The notes beneath the pieces were generated by a model. That model was given only the letters and a program-made list of their open reading frames with translations. It was not told the origin of the DNA and searched no databases. Both the position numbers and the translations under genes were made by a program. From NCBI GenBank assembly GCA_010909165.1, contig MU008161.1, forward strand, positions 1,984,001 through 2,048,000: a stretch of 64,000 nt of DNA, read 5' to 3'. Source of the stretch: Anthoceros angustus (taxonomy: Eukaryota > Streptophyta > Anthocerotopsida > Anthocerotales > Anthocerotaceae). This document shows positions 55,769 through 64,000 of the stretch, one piece after another (the first letter of the stretch is position 1; the number at the start of each line of letters is the position of its first letter).

Positions 55769-56277
55769 CAGAAGACTCGTGTGTGTGTCACGAGCTGTAC
55801 GGACCTTGCATCCTTTTCATTGGATGTAATCTAGAACTGGCAATGCAATTGGACTAGAAGAAGAAGAGAAATATATTATACTCCCATTGGACTACCTGTA
55901 CAGATACGTACGTTTGCAAGCGGTTGCTAACTTGTCCCAGGCGCTGTGAAGACGTCCAGTGCCATGTCCGCTGGAGAGAATTGTCGTTGCTGAAATCAGG
56001 CAGGCGGAGGCGGCGCCCCTGGCTCCACCTCGTGCTCGGGACCCCCGTATTGGGATCCGCTTTGGGGCAAGCTGCGCTGCGCGGGTGGCGTCTCTGTCGG
56101 ATTCGCACTGGATCGGCCCAGCTGACGCACTTGGACCTGCGGCAGCAGCAGCGAGCAATCACCGCCTTTACTAACCCTGGCAGCCTTGGGAAGGACGAGG
56201 TCTACGACCTCTCGCTCGCGGGAAATTATCCTGTAGATTCTTCGCAAGAACTCTAAGGCAGAGTGCCATTTACTTTT

Positions 56278-56598
56278 TTAGCGATTGAGCGATGTCGAAC
56301 ATCGCACCTGGTGACGGTCGCTCAAGGGTTGGTGCTGCCGATGCTCATGCTTCAATCCCGCACTGGCAAGCTCGTTGCTGCCGGATCCTGCAATGCAATC
56401 AAGGACGGCACAAGGTCCTCTTAGCATGAATTTCAAGTTGCTCAGCAGATTGAATTCCAAGTTGCTCAGCAGATAGAAGTGCGGAAGGAGATCCATCTGA
56501 AGCGCACCGTCCGCTTCTGTCGAAACGAGGGTGAGGAGTGTGAGAAGCATGAGCATCAACAGCAGAAGAAGAGACTTGCAGCCCTTGCCCTTGTCCAT
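56278..56598 (-). pseudogene. Small secreted-protein 5' end, copy 3
   Basis: The frame opens MDKGKGCKSLLLLLMLMLLT then LLTLVSTEADGALQMDLLPH, again with a strong signal peptide. A short in-frame duplication (LLSNLEFNLLSNLKF) replaces the stop seen in copy 2, letting the frame run on through sequence that is intron-like in the others. Status as gene or relic is open. Confidence 0.5.
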
Positions 56599-57411
56599 GC
56601 CGGCTGGCTAGTTTCGGTCTCGGATTTCAGTGTGACACTTCCAAGTCAGTGGATACTGGATAGCACTGCTTGATATCGAACACCTGTGGATATGGCCGGT
56701 GCGGTTGTGGATTCTTGCACAGAAGTGCAAGACAGTGTCCTCGGCAGCTCTCTTTTGATCAGGTGGCCAAAGCGGCTTCATACCTCTTCTGCACCAGAAA
56801 TGTTTCCTTGCAAGCTAAGAAAGGTGTGACAGTCGAGACTCAAGTCGCCGCACCGTGTGTGGTCACACACGGTGCTGCCTTGCTCCTTTTGTGACTCTTT
56901 CGTGACACTGCGGAGACCAAGGGCAAGATTTTTAGGACCGCTTGACTGTGGAGTTCCGATGAACCCATGTCTCACTCCTTGAAGGGAGGACTCTGTGACT
57001 CCTTTCGTGCCAAGTCGTGTGAGTGGTGACAAAACGGCATAAAGCATGCGCGATTGACAGCCGCGCGCGGTCCAGCCACAAGTTTGTGCGCAGTAACATT
57101 CTGTGTGATAGATGTGTGACGAAAATTTCTCTTCAGATCCCAGACCTTCCGATCAAGAGATCAAGCAAATCCGACCAAGTCACTGCACTGCTCGCTCGTC
57201 GGCACGCTAACTACAGCTGTGCTTCTCGCGCAAAGAGAAGGCGGAGGAACCGAGCTAATGCCTCGTCCGACAAAGCCAGGCTTGTTAGTTACCACGTTTC
57301 ACAATCAAACGGAGACGTACTTTACTCCCGCGTATTAGGGTTTCTACAAGTCTCATTTTGTGCAGAGCTGGAGCTCTCGGATCCGGCACGCAACAGGCAT
57401 CAGCGGCAGCG

Positions 57412-57648
57412 ATGTCGTCGGCCCCCGATCCCTTCTACCTTGTGAAAGAGGAGATACAGGATTCGGTGAGTACGTCTGTATTTACTGTTGAAGGATTGCT
57501 GGTTAAGTTTTTCTCAGTGGCTAACACTTGGCTGTTCTTTCCCGTGCTCTGTAGGCCAGCAAGCTGCAGAAAACAGTTCGAGCAACGGCAGCAGATGCAT
57601 CCTGGTCTGCAAGAGACTATGCAGCTGGCAAAGCAGCTTCTTCAAAAT
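57412..57648 (+). pseudogene. SYP61-like syntaxin 5' end, copy 2 (truncated)
   Basis: Exon 1 (57412-57465) reads MSSAPDPFYLVKEEIQDS before a GT donor, matching the start of plant SYP61 (Qc-SNARE of the trans-Golgi network; family form MSSAQDPFYIVKEEIQDS). Exon 2 (57555-57645) begins ASKLQKTVRATAADASWSAR followed by DYAAGK, which departs from SYP61 yet matches the other copy. It then runs into AATATTAATATTT and a stop. The rest of the gene is missing, so no SNARE motif can be made. Confidence 0.8.
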
Positions 57649-57649
57649 A

Positions 57650-58100
57650 TTAATATTTTGTTAATATTTACATGATGTGGCGACTCGTGCAAGGGAACGC
57701 GACATGCCGGTGACATGACCCATTGGGCATTTTTCAGTAATTTGACATTTGGTAAGCTAAAAAAGATAATGAATAAAAAGATAGTCTGAGAAAAAGATAA
57801 ATTTTGTTTTATGGAAGAAATTTTGATGATTTCGTATAGCAGAAAGTGATGTGAGGTGAATGAAATTTGGTTTTTGAATGGAATTTAATTTTATCCTTCA
57901 CTTCAAGTTTACGATATCTTCTAATTCGTCGGAACTACCACTTCAAAACATTCAAGACTTTCCTTGGATATGTCATGCAATCCTCCAAATATATTATTTT
58001 AATTAAAAATATTTTAATATTCTCTACATATACATAACATATATATATACACATACTGGTGCCACTGGGATCATTGTTCCATGCTCTACCCGTAACACTA
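57650..58100. other. AT-rich non-coding DNA
   Basis: Low-complexity A/T sequence including an ATAT run near 58040. No gene seen; a change in base composition marks the end of the gene-fragment array. Confidence 0.5.
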
Positions 58101-58102
58101 GC

Positions 58103-58325
58103 TCGGGAGGCTTGGTTGAATGACTTAGATCTTTTTAGATTTTTCATTTAGATGTGGTCAGGAGGCTTGGTTGAATGACTTAGACCTTTAGATTTTTCAT
58201 TTACATGTGGTCAAGAGGCTTGGTTGAATGACTTAGATCCCTTTAGATTTTTTATTTAGATGTGGTCAGGAGGCTTGACGGAATGACTTAGATCTTTTTA
58301 GATTTTTCACTTCAATGTGGTGGCC
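58103..58325 (+). repeat. ~60 bp tandem repeat, four units
   Basis: Four units of GGAGGCTTGGTTGAATGACT, then TAGATCTTTTTAGATTTTTC, then ATTTAGATGTGGTCA, with a few substitutions (the last unit reads GACGGAATGACTT). No open frame or known family. Confidence 0.85.
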
Positions 58326-58700
58326 ATTTGTGCGAGGTTGCACTGAGGATGTATCTCCCTCTGACGGCCTTGTGCGTTTTGGTTTTCACTTTTGTCTAGA
58401 GCCTATTGTGTTGTCTATCATATGTTCATAAAACACTGGACATAAGATAAAAAAATTTATCTATCATTTATCGTATTTTATCATCATGTTAATTATAAAT
58501 ATATCTCAAACAACCAACACATTTTAATACTTCTGAACAAATTGCTGAAATCGTGTCGACAATTTCTTTACAGCCTAAATGTTGTAAGACAATCACTTAG
58601 CCTCGTTTTCCTCTCCTTACAAAATTATACTTCGTCACTCACGATATTAAATATTCCCCCTCCATACACTAGTAGTTTCTGGGTACATACGCATGAACAT
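58326..58700. other. AT-rich spacer
   Basis: No gene or repeat family recognised. Confidence 0.3.
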
Positions 58701-58714
58701 ATTGTACCTTGAGT

Positions 58715-59300
58715 TGTGGACTATCGACGGTTACACATGCGCTATCTTCAATATAATGCTGAAATGCGGACACGGCCAACCATTGGCCGCGAAATGACAC
58801 GTTTCCCAGCCATTGCTTCCAAAGGGATCACATGCCAGAGGACGCCTACCCAAATCCGACATATGTATATTTGCAGCTGCTCTTGACTTTGAAATGACTA
58901 CAAAGACGAGCTCCAAGCATGGCAATGTAGGCAGCAATACACACCATTTTTTGAGCTCTAAGTCTACATACACTTTCAATATAAGTAGCATCTTCAAGAG
59001 CTTGTTGAGCTGGAGATGGAAGACTACTTTGGACGATCCTGGGCAAAAGGTTGCATAGCCACAGTGATGCTTCCTGCTCCTCATCTCTCTCTTAGGGTTC
59101 GCAATTGCCTCAAACGACGTCTCTGGTATGTGGAAATTAATCTGTCTGAGTTGGATGGATGGTTTCAAATTGCTTTGCTTCCTGAGCAACAATGCCAACC
59201 CATTCATTGCCTTTGCAGGATTTCATAGCGAAAAGCTCCTCCAACTGCTAGTCTTGCTTGGGACACAGGCCATGCTGATCAACTGCAGGTGAGAATGTCA
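58715..59300 (+). pseudogene. Signal-peptide gene start, decayed copy (paralogue of 62920-63590)
   Basis: Aligns with 62920-63590 from TTGTGGACT/GCGCTATC onwards. The first-exon frame reads CFLLLISLLGFAIASNDVSG before GTATGTGG, but a stop (TGA) stands where the intact copy has ATGATG, so the start is lost. The second exon equivalent follows after GCCTTTGCAG (AAAAGCTCCTCCAACTGC) and ends at CAACTGCAGGTGAGAATGTC as in the other copy. Confidence 0.65.
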
Positions 59301-59321
59301 CGAGTTCCTGACATTTGCTGT

Positions 59322-59520
59322 CTAGAGTCTGGAAAGTTTTTGGTGAGCTAAAAACTTGAGCACCATCAAATTTGCAGCTCCATATGCATCGCAAGCTTCT
59401 GAGATTCTTCGTTTCCAACGTTTATAGGACTCCATCAGTAAATCCATCACTGTAATTAGGAGCAGCCCATGATGGATGACGCCAACTACTGAGTAGGAGG
59501 CCAAAAGCTAATGCTAGCTT
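59322..59520 (-). pseudogene. Decayed relative of the right-edge minus-strand exon
   Basis: The minus strand reads VVGVIHHG then VMDLLMESYKRW, and past it AGAATCTCAGAAGCTTGCGA. This parallels VAGVAMEGPPHVMDYVPTHL and GGATCTCAGACGCTTGCGAC at 63770-63680. The reading frame is altered, so it is a relic. Confidence 0.5.
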
Positions 59521-60240
59521 CTCAGCATGTCTACATGGAGGGCCGCCTTTCTGCTTGTCAACGATATGTGACCATTTGAACACCATTTCTTTTCTTCCTT
59601 TATTGCTTCCTCCTCCATATATGTTGGTTTAGGTAGCTTCAGATGAGCATCACAACTCTAAGCACCAATCGTGAACTTAAGAGGTCTAAAGTGATTCACT
59701 TCAACCAAGGCCATTAACGGCCTTCTTCTGGCCATGGCCGGCATCTCACGTGGTGCTTTCTCATCCTCTTCATACTGCCAGCAAATATATAATCCCAGGA
59801 AGGAATACATAATCTTTCAGAATGACGAACTACATCGGTTGGCACAAGGTTATGAAGAACAACATGATTATCTTGGAGAACCTTAACAAAATCCTATGAA
59901 ATTTCCTAGTTTTCTGTTGCTGGTACCCGTTTTTTCTTGGTTGCTTCCTCTAGGCAATGCCAAAACACATGTGATAACTCCGTAGAGAGCTCTTTTCATG
60001 GCCTTCGAACCGGGTGCCTCATTCCTTCTATTTAGACGAGTCATTCCTTCACCACCTTGGAAAAGGCCTTTTTGCTTGACGTAAAGACATGAATTTATTG
60101 AAGGCACTATCCTGTCGGAATTTCTGCATATATAGTTCTGTTTTCAAGTTCCTTCATGATTAATTAATCATTTTCATCCATACCTTGTAAATTTATTTTT
60201 TAATAAGTATATCATAATATTAACACGGGTAAATACCGTG
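59521..60240. other. No gene recognised
   Basis: Mixed sequence after the relic pair. A minus-strand frame at 60107-59883 has no family resemblance. No repeats stand out. Confidence 0.3.
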
Positions 60241-60620
60241 CCATGTCATGGAACAACACATACCATATGCGGGAATCCTTAAAATACATTATTATGGAAT
60301 TAAAGTATTTAAAAGCCGCTATGGCAGAAGGCATGGCCTCCCCAAGGTCAGGCATGGTCTGGCACGCTTATGGGCCCACGCATGGCTTAGCAAGGCCTAG
60401 GCCCGCCAGATCATACCATTTTAGTCGAGAACTAACCAGAGTTACGGGGGCATGATAGTCCACATGCAATGTGTATACCCGAGATAGCAGCCCAGAGGCA
60501 TTTATAACATTGAATATAACAAGCGCATTCAGATCCAAGTATTAAAACTGTCAATATATTAGATTTTCTTGATGTGACAAATTAACATTACATCTTGTAG
60601 AACAAGGCTTCCATTTTTCT
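60241..60620. other. No gene recognised
   Basis: AT-rich with a GC-richer patch (GGCATGGCCTCCCC, GCAAGGCCTAGGCCCGCC) at 60330-60410. No coding evidence. Confidence 0.3.
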
Positions 60621-61160
60621 AGTAGTGGTATACTTGGAGACTCAAGAGGAATATTATTTGGAAAACCATTATGAGAATTCGAAAGATCCGAAACAATTTC
60701 ATCCCCAATATGTTGATCCACACCATGATCGTTATGAAGATCATTTTGAGCATCATTTTGAGAACGAGCAGGACCAACAAGAATTTTATTTTTTTATTTC
60801 TACACGACCATTTTGTTGTGATGAGTAAGGAATAGTGGTCTGATGTTGAATACCAAAAGAAGATAAATAATTCTGAAATTTTGTTGAAGTATATTCACCA
60901 CGGTCCATTGTGTCTACGCAAAACTTTACGCATGTGATTAGTACAGCGATAGAAGAAGTAAACAAGATAAAAGCTTTTGCATCTTTTTTCTCCCGTTCAG
61001 CTTGCTCAATAGGAGTACTATTCACTCGATAAGCTTCAGTGCCATCAACAAAAGGGCAGTCCCTTTTGAGAGCACCTTCAACACAAAACTTCCATATTGC
61101 AAAATTACTCCCATTAAACTTAGTAATACACGTACACACCTCATTATCAGAAGCCATAGA
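60620..61160 (-). mobile_element. Ty1/copia relic: gag fused to integrase core
   Basis: A single minus-strand frame (61157-60786) starts MASDNEVCTCITKFNGSNFA then WKFCVEGALKRDC, a copia gag N-terminus. After AKAFILFTSSIAV it passes directly into the integrase core end: TMDRGEYTSTKFQNYLSSFG followed by TTIPYSSQQNGRVE. Protease and the first part of integrase are deleted in frame. Degenerate integrase sequence continues to about 60620. Confidence 0.8.
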
Positions 61161-61269
61161 AAATATCTACTAACAATGAAAAAATCACAAAAAAAGAGAA
61201 ATAACCTTAAAAAAAAGCTAGAAAAAAAACAACCAAAAAACCCTCACAAAAATCCGGAAAAAGACTAGA

Positions 61270-61470
61270 ACCTTCAACTCTTAGAGCTGGTACCTCCAGC
61301 CAAAAATCCTTCACAAACTGGAACCTTAAGCCAAAAAACCCTCACACAGTGGAACCTTCAGCCAAAAACCCTCACAAACTGGAACCTTAAGGCCAGAAAA
61401 CCCTCACACAATGGAACCTTCAGCCAAAAAACCCTCAAAATTGGAACCTTCAGCTTCTAGAGGTGGTACC
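61270..61470 (+). repeat. ~33 bp tandem repeat (GGAACCTTCAGCCAAAAA)
   Basis: About six units of TGGAACCTTCAGCCAAAAAC followed by CCTCACAAAC, with AAGCC variants. Followed by CTTTCGTTGCACTCCTCACA-type units to about 61600. No coding or CRISPR context. Confidence 0.8.
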
Positions 61471-61865
61471 TTCAACTAGAAAACCTTTTTGTTGCGCTAA
61501 CAAAAACCTTTCATTGCCCTCACTAAAAACACTTTCGTTGCACTCCTCACAAAACGTTTTCGTTGGACTCCTCACAAAACACTTTCATCGCACGTATAAT
61601 TTTGTCTAAAAATCTTCAAACGTAAAATACGTGGTTTGGACATATGTTCTATCAAAACTTAGCTATGATACCTTGATAAAATATGCCAAGAACACAACAA
61701 GAAACACCATTTGGGTAGAAAGAGGTTTCTTCAGTGACCCTTTTTTTGCACAAGGACTTTCGTGAACTCCAAATTGCACGCTGAAAAATCCACACTAAAA
61801 TCGGTCGTTTTGAAGAGTTTAAGTCTTATTTACACGTCTAAGTCATAAAGCTAAATGTGTGTCCA

Positions 61866-62052
61866 AATGGCTTAGGCCAAATGGACACACATTTACAAGA
61901 ACGTCGTAATTAAGCATCGCTTAGATTGGTACTTAGATGGGGTGCCTAAAGGTAGTGGATGCCCTAAGTGCAAGTAGCTTAGGCACACCATGGTACAAGT
62001 TGTTATACACCAAGTCCCATGACGGAAATCGTCCTTAGTGGACTTGAATAAA
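61866..62052 (+). repeat. Dispersed copy of the R-repeat block
   Basis: GGCTTAGGCCAAATGGACAC, GATGGGGTGCCTAAA, CATGGTACAAGTTGTTA and CCTTAGTGGACTTGAATAAA follow in the same order as at 48236, 50354 and 52395. It is therefore a fourth, isolated copy, supporting a mobile origin for that block. Confidence 0.75.
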
Positions 62053-62276
62053 ATTCTTCTTTTTTTCTAAATAGATAAAGCCACATATTAAACTCAAACT
62101 CATGAGATAAAAAGTACCCGTGAGATTATTTATCTATATAATTTAATATCTAGTATACACACATTATTAAAAATTTAATAAATAGATAAAACCACACACG
62201 TGCACATCTATGCATATAAATTATATTTGATCCTAAGTAATCCTAATAAATTACTGTAGACTGCTCTCGTCTACGA

Positions 62277-62460
62277 TGGTAGGTCAGCCCGTCCTCCTAA
62301 GGTTTTGCTTAGCAATGTGTGGTCCCAGCTTCTCTTGCACGGCTGAGGCTTTGGCTCAAAAATCAATCAGCCCGTCCCCCTAAGGTTTTGCTTAGCAATG
62401 TGTGGTCCCAGCTTCTCTTGGCACGGCTGAGGCTTTGGCTCAAAATTCTCCAACCAAGTT
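62277..62460 (+). repeat. ~85 bp tandem duplication
   Basis: TAAGGTTTTGCTTAGCAATG then GTGGTCCCAGCTTCTCTTG occurs twice (62298 and 62382), each preceded by CAGCCCGTCC. A 21-bp tandem (GTATACAGCCGGAATTCTTG) follows at 62480-62520. Confidence 0.85.
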
Positions 62461-63349
62461 CAAAAGTAAAAAATGGACTGTATACAGCCGGAATTCTTGT
62501 GTATACAGCCGGAATTCTTGTGCTCGTGCCTGGCCTCTAGTGAAAACCTCATTGCCTGTGAACCCAACCCCCCTTGGTCACCCTCCACATGAGTGCGTTA
62601 GTAGCCCAACCCCTTTCTAGCTTCAGGTTTGGCATCATGCCGCTAGGGAAGTAGTCTTTTGCTCTACACTGCACAGATCTGGCTTTCCTTATGAAGTAAA
62701 GTTTCACCAAAAAAAATGAAAGCACAAACTCAAAAAACAAATCAGCTACGCATATACACGGGGGCAACCCTCCAACTCTTCCATGTGATTCAAACTTCAA
62801 AACCATACACTGACATCCAGAAGTCTCACATGATGCACCCACATTCATGAGGATCATGCGAGACTCTGGTCCATGCACAAAGCGGGAAAGCAACCTTCAG
62901 AGACCTTTTTATGGACTCCAGTCGTGGACTCGAACAATGCAACCGTGCGCTATCGTCAATATGTACTGAAATATGGGACCCGGCCGACCCTTGGCTGTTT
63001 CCAGGCGTTGCTTTGAAGAGAGGATATGTCAGAGGACGCCTTCATGAGGCTACTAGTATTCTACAATTTGCTTCTGCCAAGTTGGTGGCTAAAAGGGAAC
63101 CCAGGAACAACGACTTCTTGACATTCAGACGTTGCAGCTGGAGCCGGGCCTGTAACGAAGACGCCACGCGCAACCCAGCAATCGGCACAGCTGTTGTCTT
63201 CAAAAGGACTACAGAGATAAGCTCCGAGCATAGCTCTCTGGAGGCAGCAAGAGATACCAGTTTTTCAACTCGAGATCTACACAGTAGCATCTTCAGGAGC
63301 TTGCCGATATGGAAGCATGCTCTGGACGCTCCCCTGGCAAAGATTGCAT

Positions 63350-63592
63350 AGCCACAATGATGCTGTTGCTGTTGCTCCTCCTCTCTCTCTTGGGTTTAGC
63401 GATGGCCTCAAATGACCTCTCTGGTATGTGAAAATCTGCTTGTGCTGGATGGACGGTTCCAAATTGCTTCGTGTCCTGCCAACCCCTTCATTGCCTTCGC
63501 ACAATGCAGGATCTGGTAGCAAAAAGCTCCTTCAACCGCAACCGCCCAGTCCCACTTGGTACAGTGGCCGTGCTGATGAACTGCAGGTGAGA
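63350..63592 (+). CDS. 5' exons of an unrecognised secreted protein
   Basis: Exon 1 from the ATG near 63359 reads MMLLLLLLLLSLLGLAMASN then DLSG, a textbook signal peptide, ending at a GTATGTG donor near 63423. After an intron ending TGCAG, exon 2 (about 63508-63587) gives GSGSKKLLQPQPPSPTWYSG then RADELQ before GTGAGAATG. Frame is kept across the join. Continuation beyond 63600 could not be identified and would overlap the minus-strand exon, so this may be a truncated copy. The 58.7 kb relative has lost its start. Confidence 0.4.
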
Positions 63593-63701
63593 ATGTCATG
63601 AGTTTCTGTTTGTTAGACTCGGAAAGGTTTCCAGTGAGGTAACAGCTGCAGCACCATTTTGCAGCTTGATATGCGTCGCAAGCGTCTGAGATCCTCCCCT
63701 T

Positions 63702-64000
63702 TCACCCTTCAGACGCCACCACTTGCATCAAGTGTGTGGGAACGTAATCCATCACGTGTGGTGGACCCTCCATCGCCACACCCGCCACCCTCTGTTCCTC
63801 ATTAGTGAAGACTGTGGGAAAACCACCATCTCCCCTATAATATGACAAGGTGCCAGGGAACAGAGTGCATTTGTCGGCATGGAGACCATACATAGTCTGT
63901 GAGTGAGCATCCCCATATGGACATTTCCCATCGGTGAAGTGATGCACGAGGTGGGCGTCTCTGACTAAAATAACTCGGCCTTTAAGCGTGGACAGGCTCT
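63702..64000 (-). CDS. C-terminal exon of an unrecognised protein (runs off the window)
   Basis: An open minus-strand frame from the right edge to the stop at 63702: LKGRVILVRDAHLVHHFTDG, CPYGDAHSQTMYGLHADKCT, FPGTLSYYRGDGGFPTVFTN, then VAGVAMEGPPHVMDYVPTHL. The even codon use and lack of stops point to real coding. The string RGDGGFPTVFTNEEQRVAGV recalls a protease-like GD-GG-P-V-VGV pattern, but I do not assign a family on that. Its relative at 59.4 kb is decayed. Confidence 0.55.
   Translation of the reverse strand, partial: SLSTLKGRVILVRDAHLVHHFTDGKCPYGDAHSQTMYGLHADKCTLFPGTLSYYRGDGGFPTVFTNEEQRVAGVAMEGPPHVMDYVPTHLMQVVASEG

Larger units (their letters stand above)
55910..57650 (+). repeat. 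Gene-fragment segmental duplication, unit U3
   Basis: Contains the block CGGTTGCTAACTTGTCCCAG to ACTTGGACCTGCGGCAGCAG, the secreted-protein 5' end (-, start 56598) and the syntaxin 5' end (+, 57412-57648), in the same order as U2. It ends abruptly at about 57645 in AT-rich DNA, so the TPR-DnaJ fragment is missing. Confidence 0.75.

Noticed and set aside
39790-57650. Helitron as carrier of the gene-fragment units
   Set aside because: I looked for a TC start, CTRR end and a short hairpin just before it at unit borders and could not support them; the 20-bp hairpin at 55710 has arms too long and no CTRR end.
61270-61470. CRISPR-like spaced repeat
   Set aside because: Units are directly adjacent with no unique spacers, and the genome is a plant nuclear genome.

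Overview
The window is plant nuclear DNA. It holds split genes with GT-AG introns of mostly 75-200 bp, plastid-function genes (DUF1995/LPA3, IspD, a PPR protein with a GUN1/pTAC2-like tail), a PLS-type PPR relic, and many Ty1/copia and Ty3/gypsy fragments. Compact introns plus PLS-PPR relics would suit a lycophyte such as Selaginella; this is inference and no marker proves it.

Layout. (1) 1-9.45 kb is a tight gene island: a PPR gene (-, cut by the window edge), an LPA3-like DUF1995 gene (+), a CCDC47-like ER membrane protein gene (-) and ispD (+). They form two divergent pairs with short shared promoters and one convergent pair. (2) 9.4-12.6 kb is gene-poor and holds dispersed repeats and a decayed caspase-fold gene (-). 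(3) 12.6-18.9 kb is a scrambled gypsy plus copia mosaic present twice in tandem (about 2.15 kb offset). (4) 18.9-31.4 kb is framed by two LTR-like repeats about 12 kb apart. It contains minisatellites, duplicated gag (CCHC) and retropepsin relics, a copia RNase H fragment and a PPR pseudogene. (5) 33.27-39.78 kb is the one large intact gene, an 11-exon TPR-DnaJ protein with an FG-rich N-terminal exon. (6) 39.8-57.65 kb is a segmental-duplication complex. Units mix DNA-level copies of three unrelated gene pieces: the middle of the neighbouring TPR-DnaJ gene, the 5' end of a SYP61-like syntaxin gene, and the 5' end of a small secreted-protein gene. A copia element and three ~2 kb tandem repeats sit inside this complex. 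(7) 57.65-64 kb is AT-rich with minisatellites, a gag-integrase fusion relic and two paralogous copies of a signal-peptide gene start. A minus-strand coding exon runs off the right edge.

The intact genes act in chloroplast gene expression and photosystem II assembly (PPR, LPA3), plastid isoprenoid synthesis (IspD), ER membrane-protein biogenesis (CCDC47-like) and chaperone work (TPR-DnaJ). They are neighbours, not an operon. The points most worth following are the caspase-like relic, the gene-fragment array, and a pattern of small differences at CAG/CTG/CG sites between repeat copies that may report cytosine methylation through base-calling error. All exon borders were read by eye from splice consensus, reading frame and family expectation.
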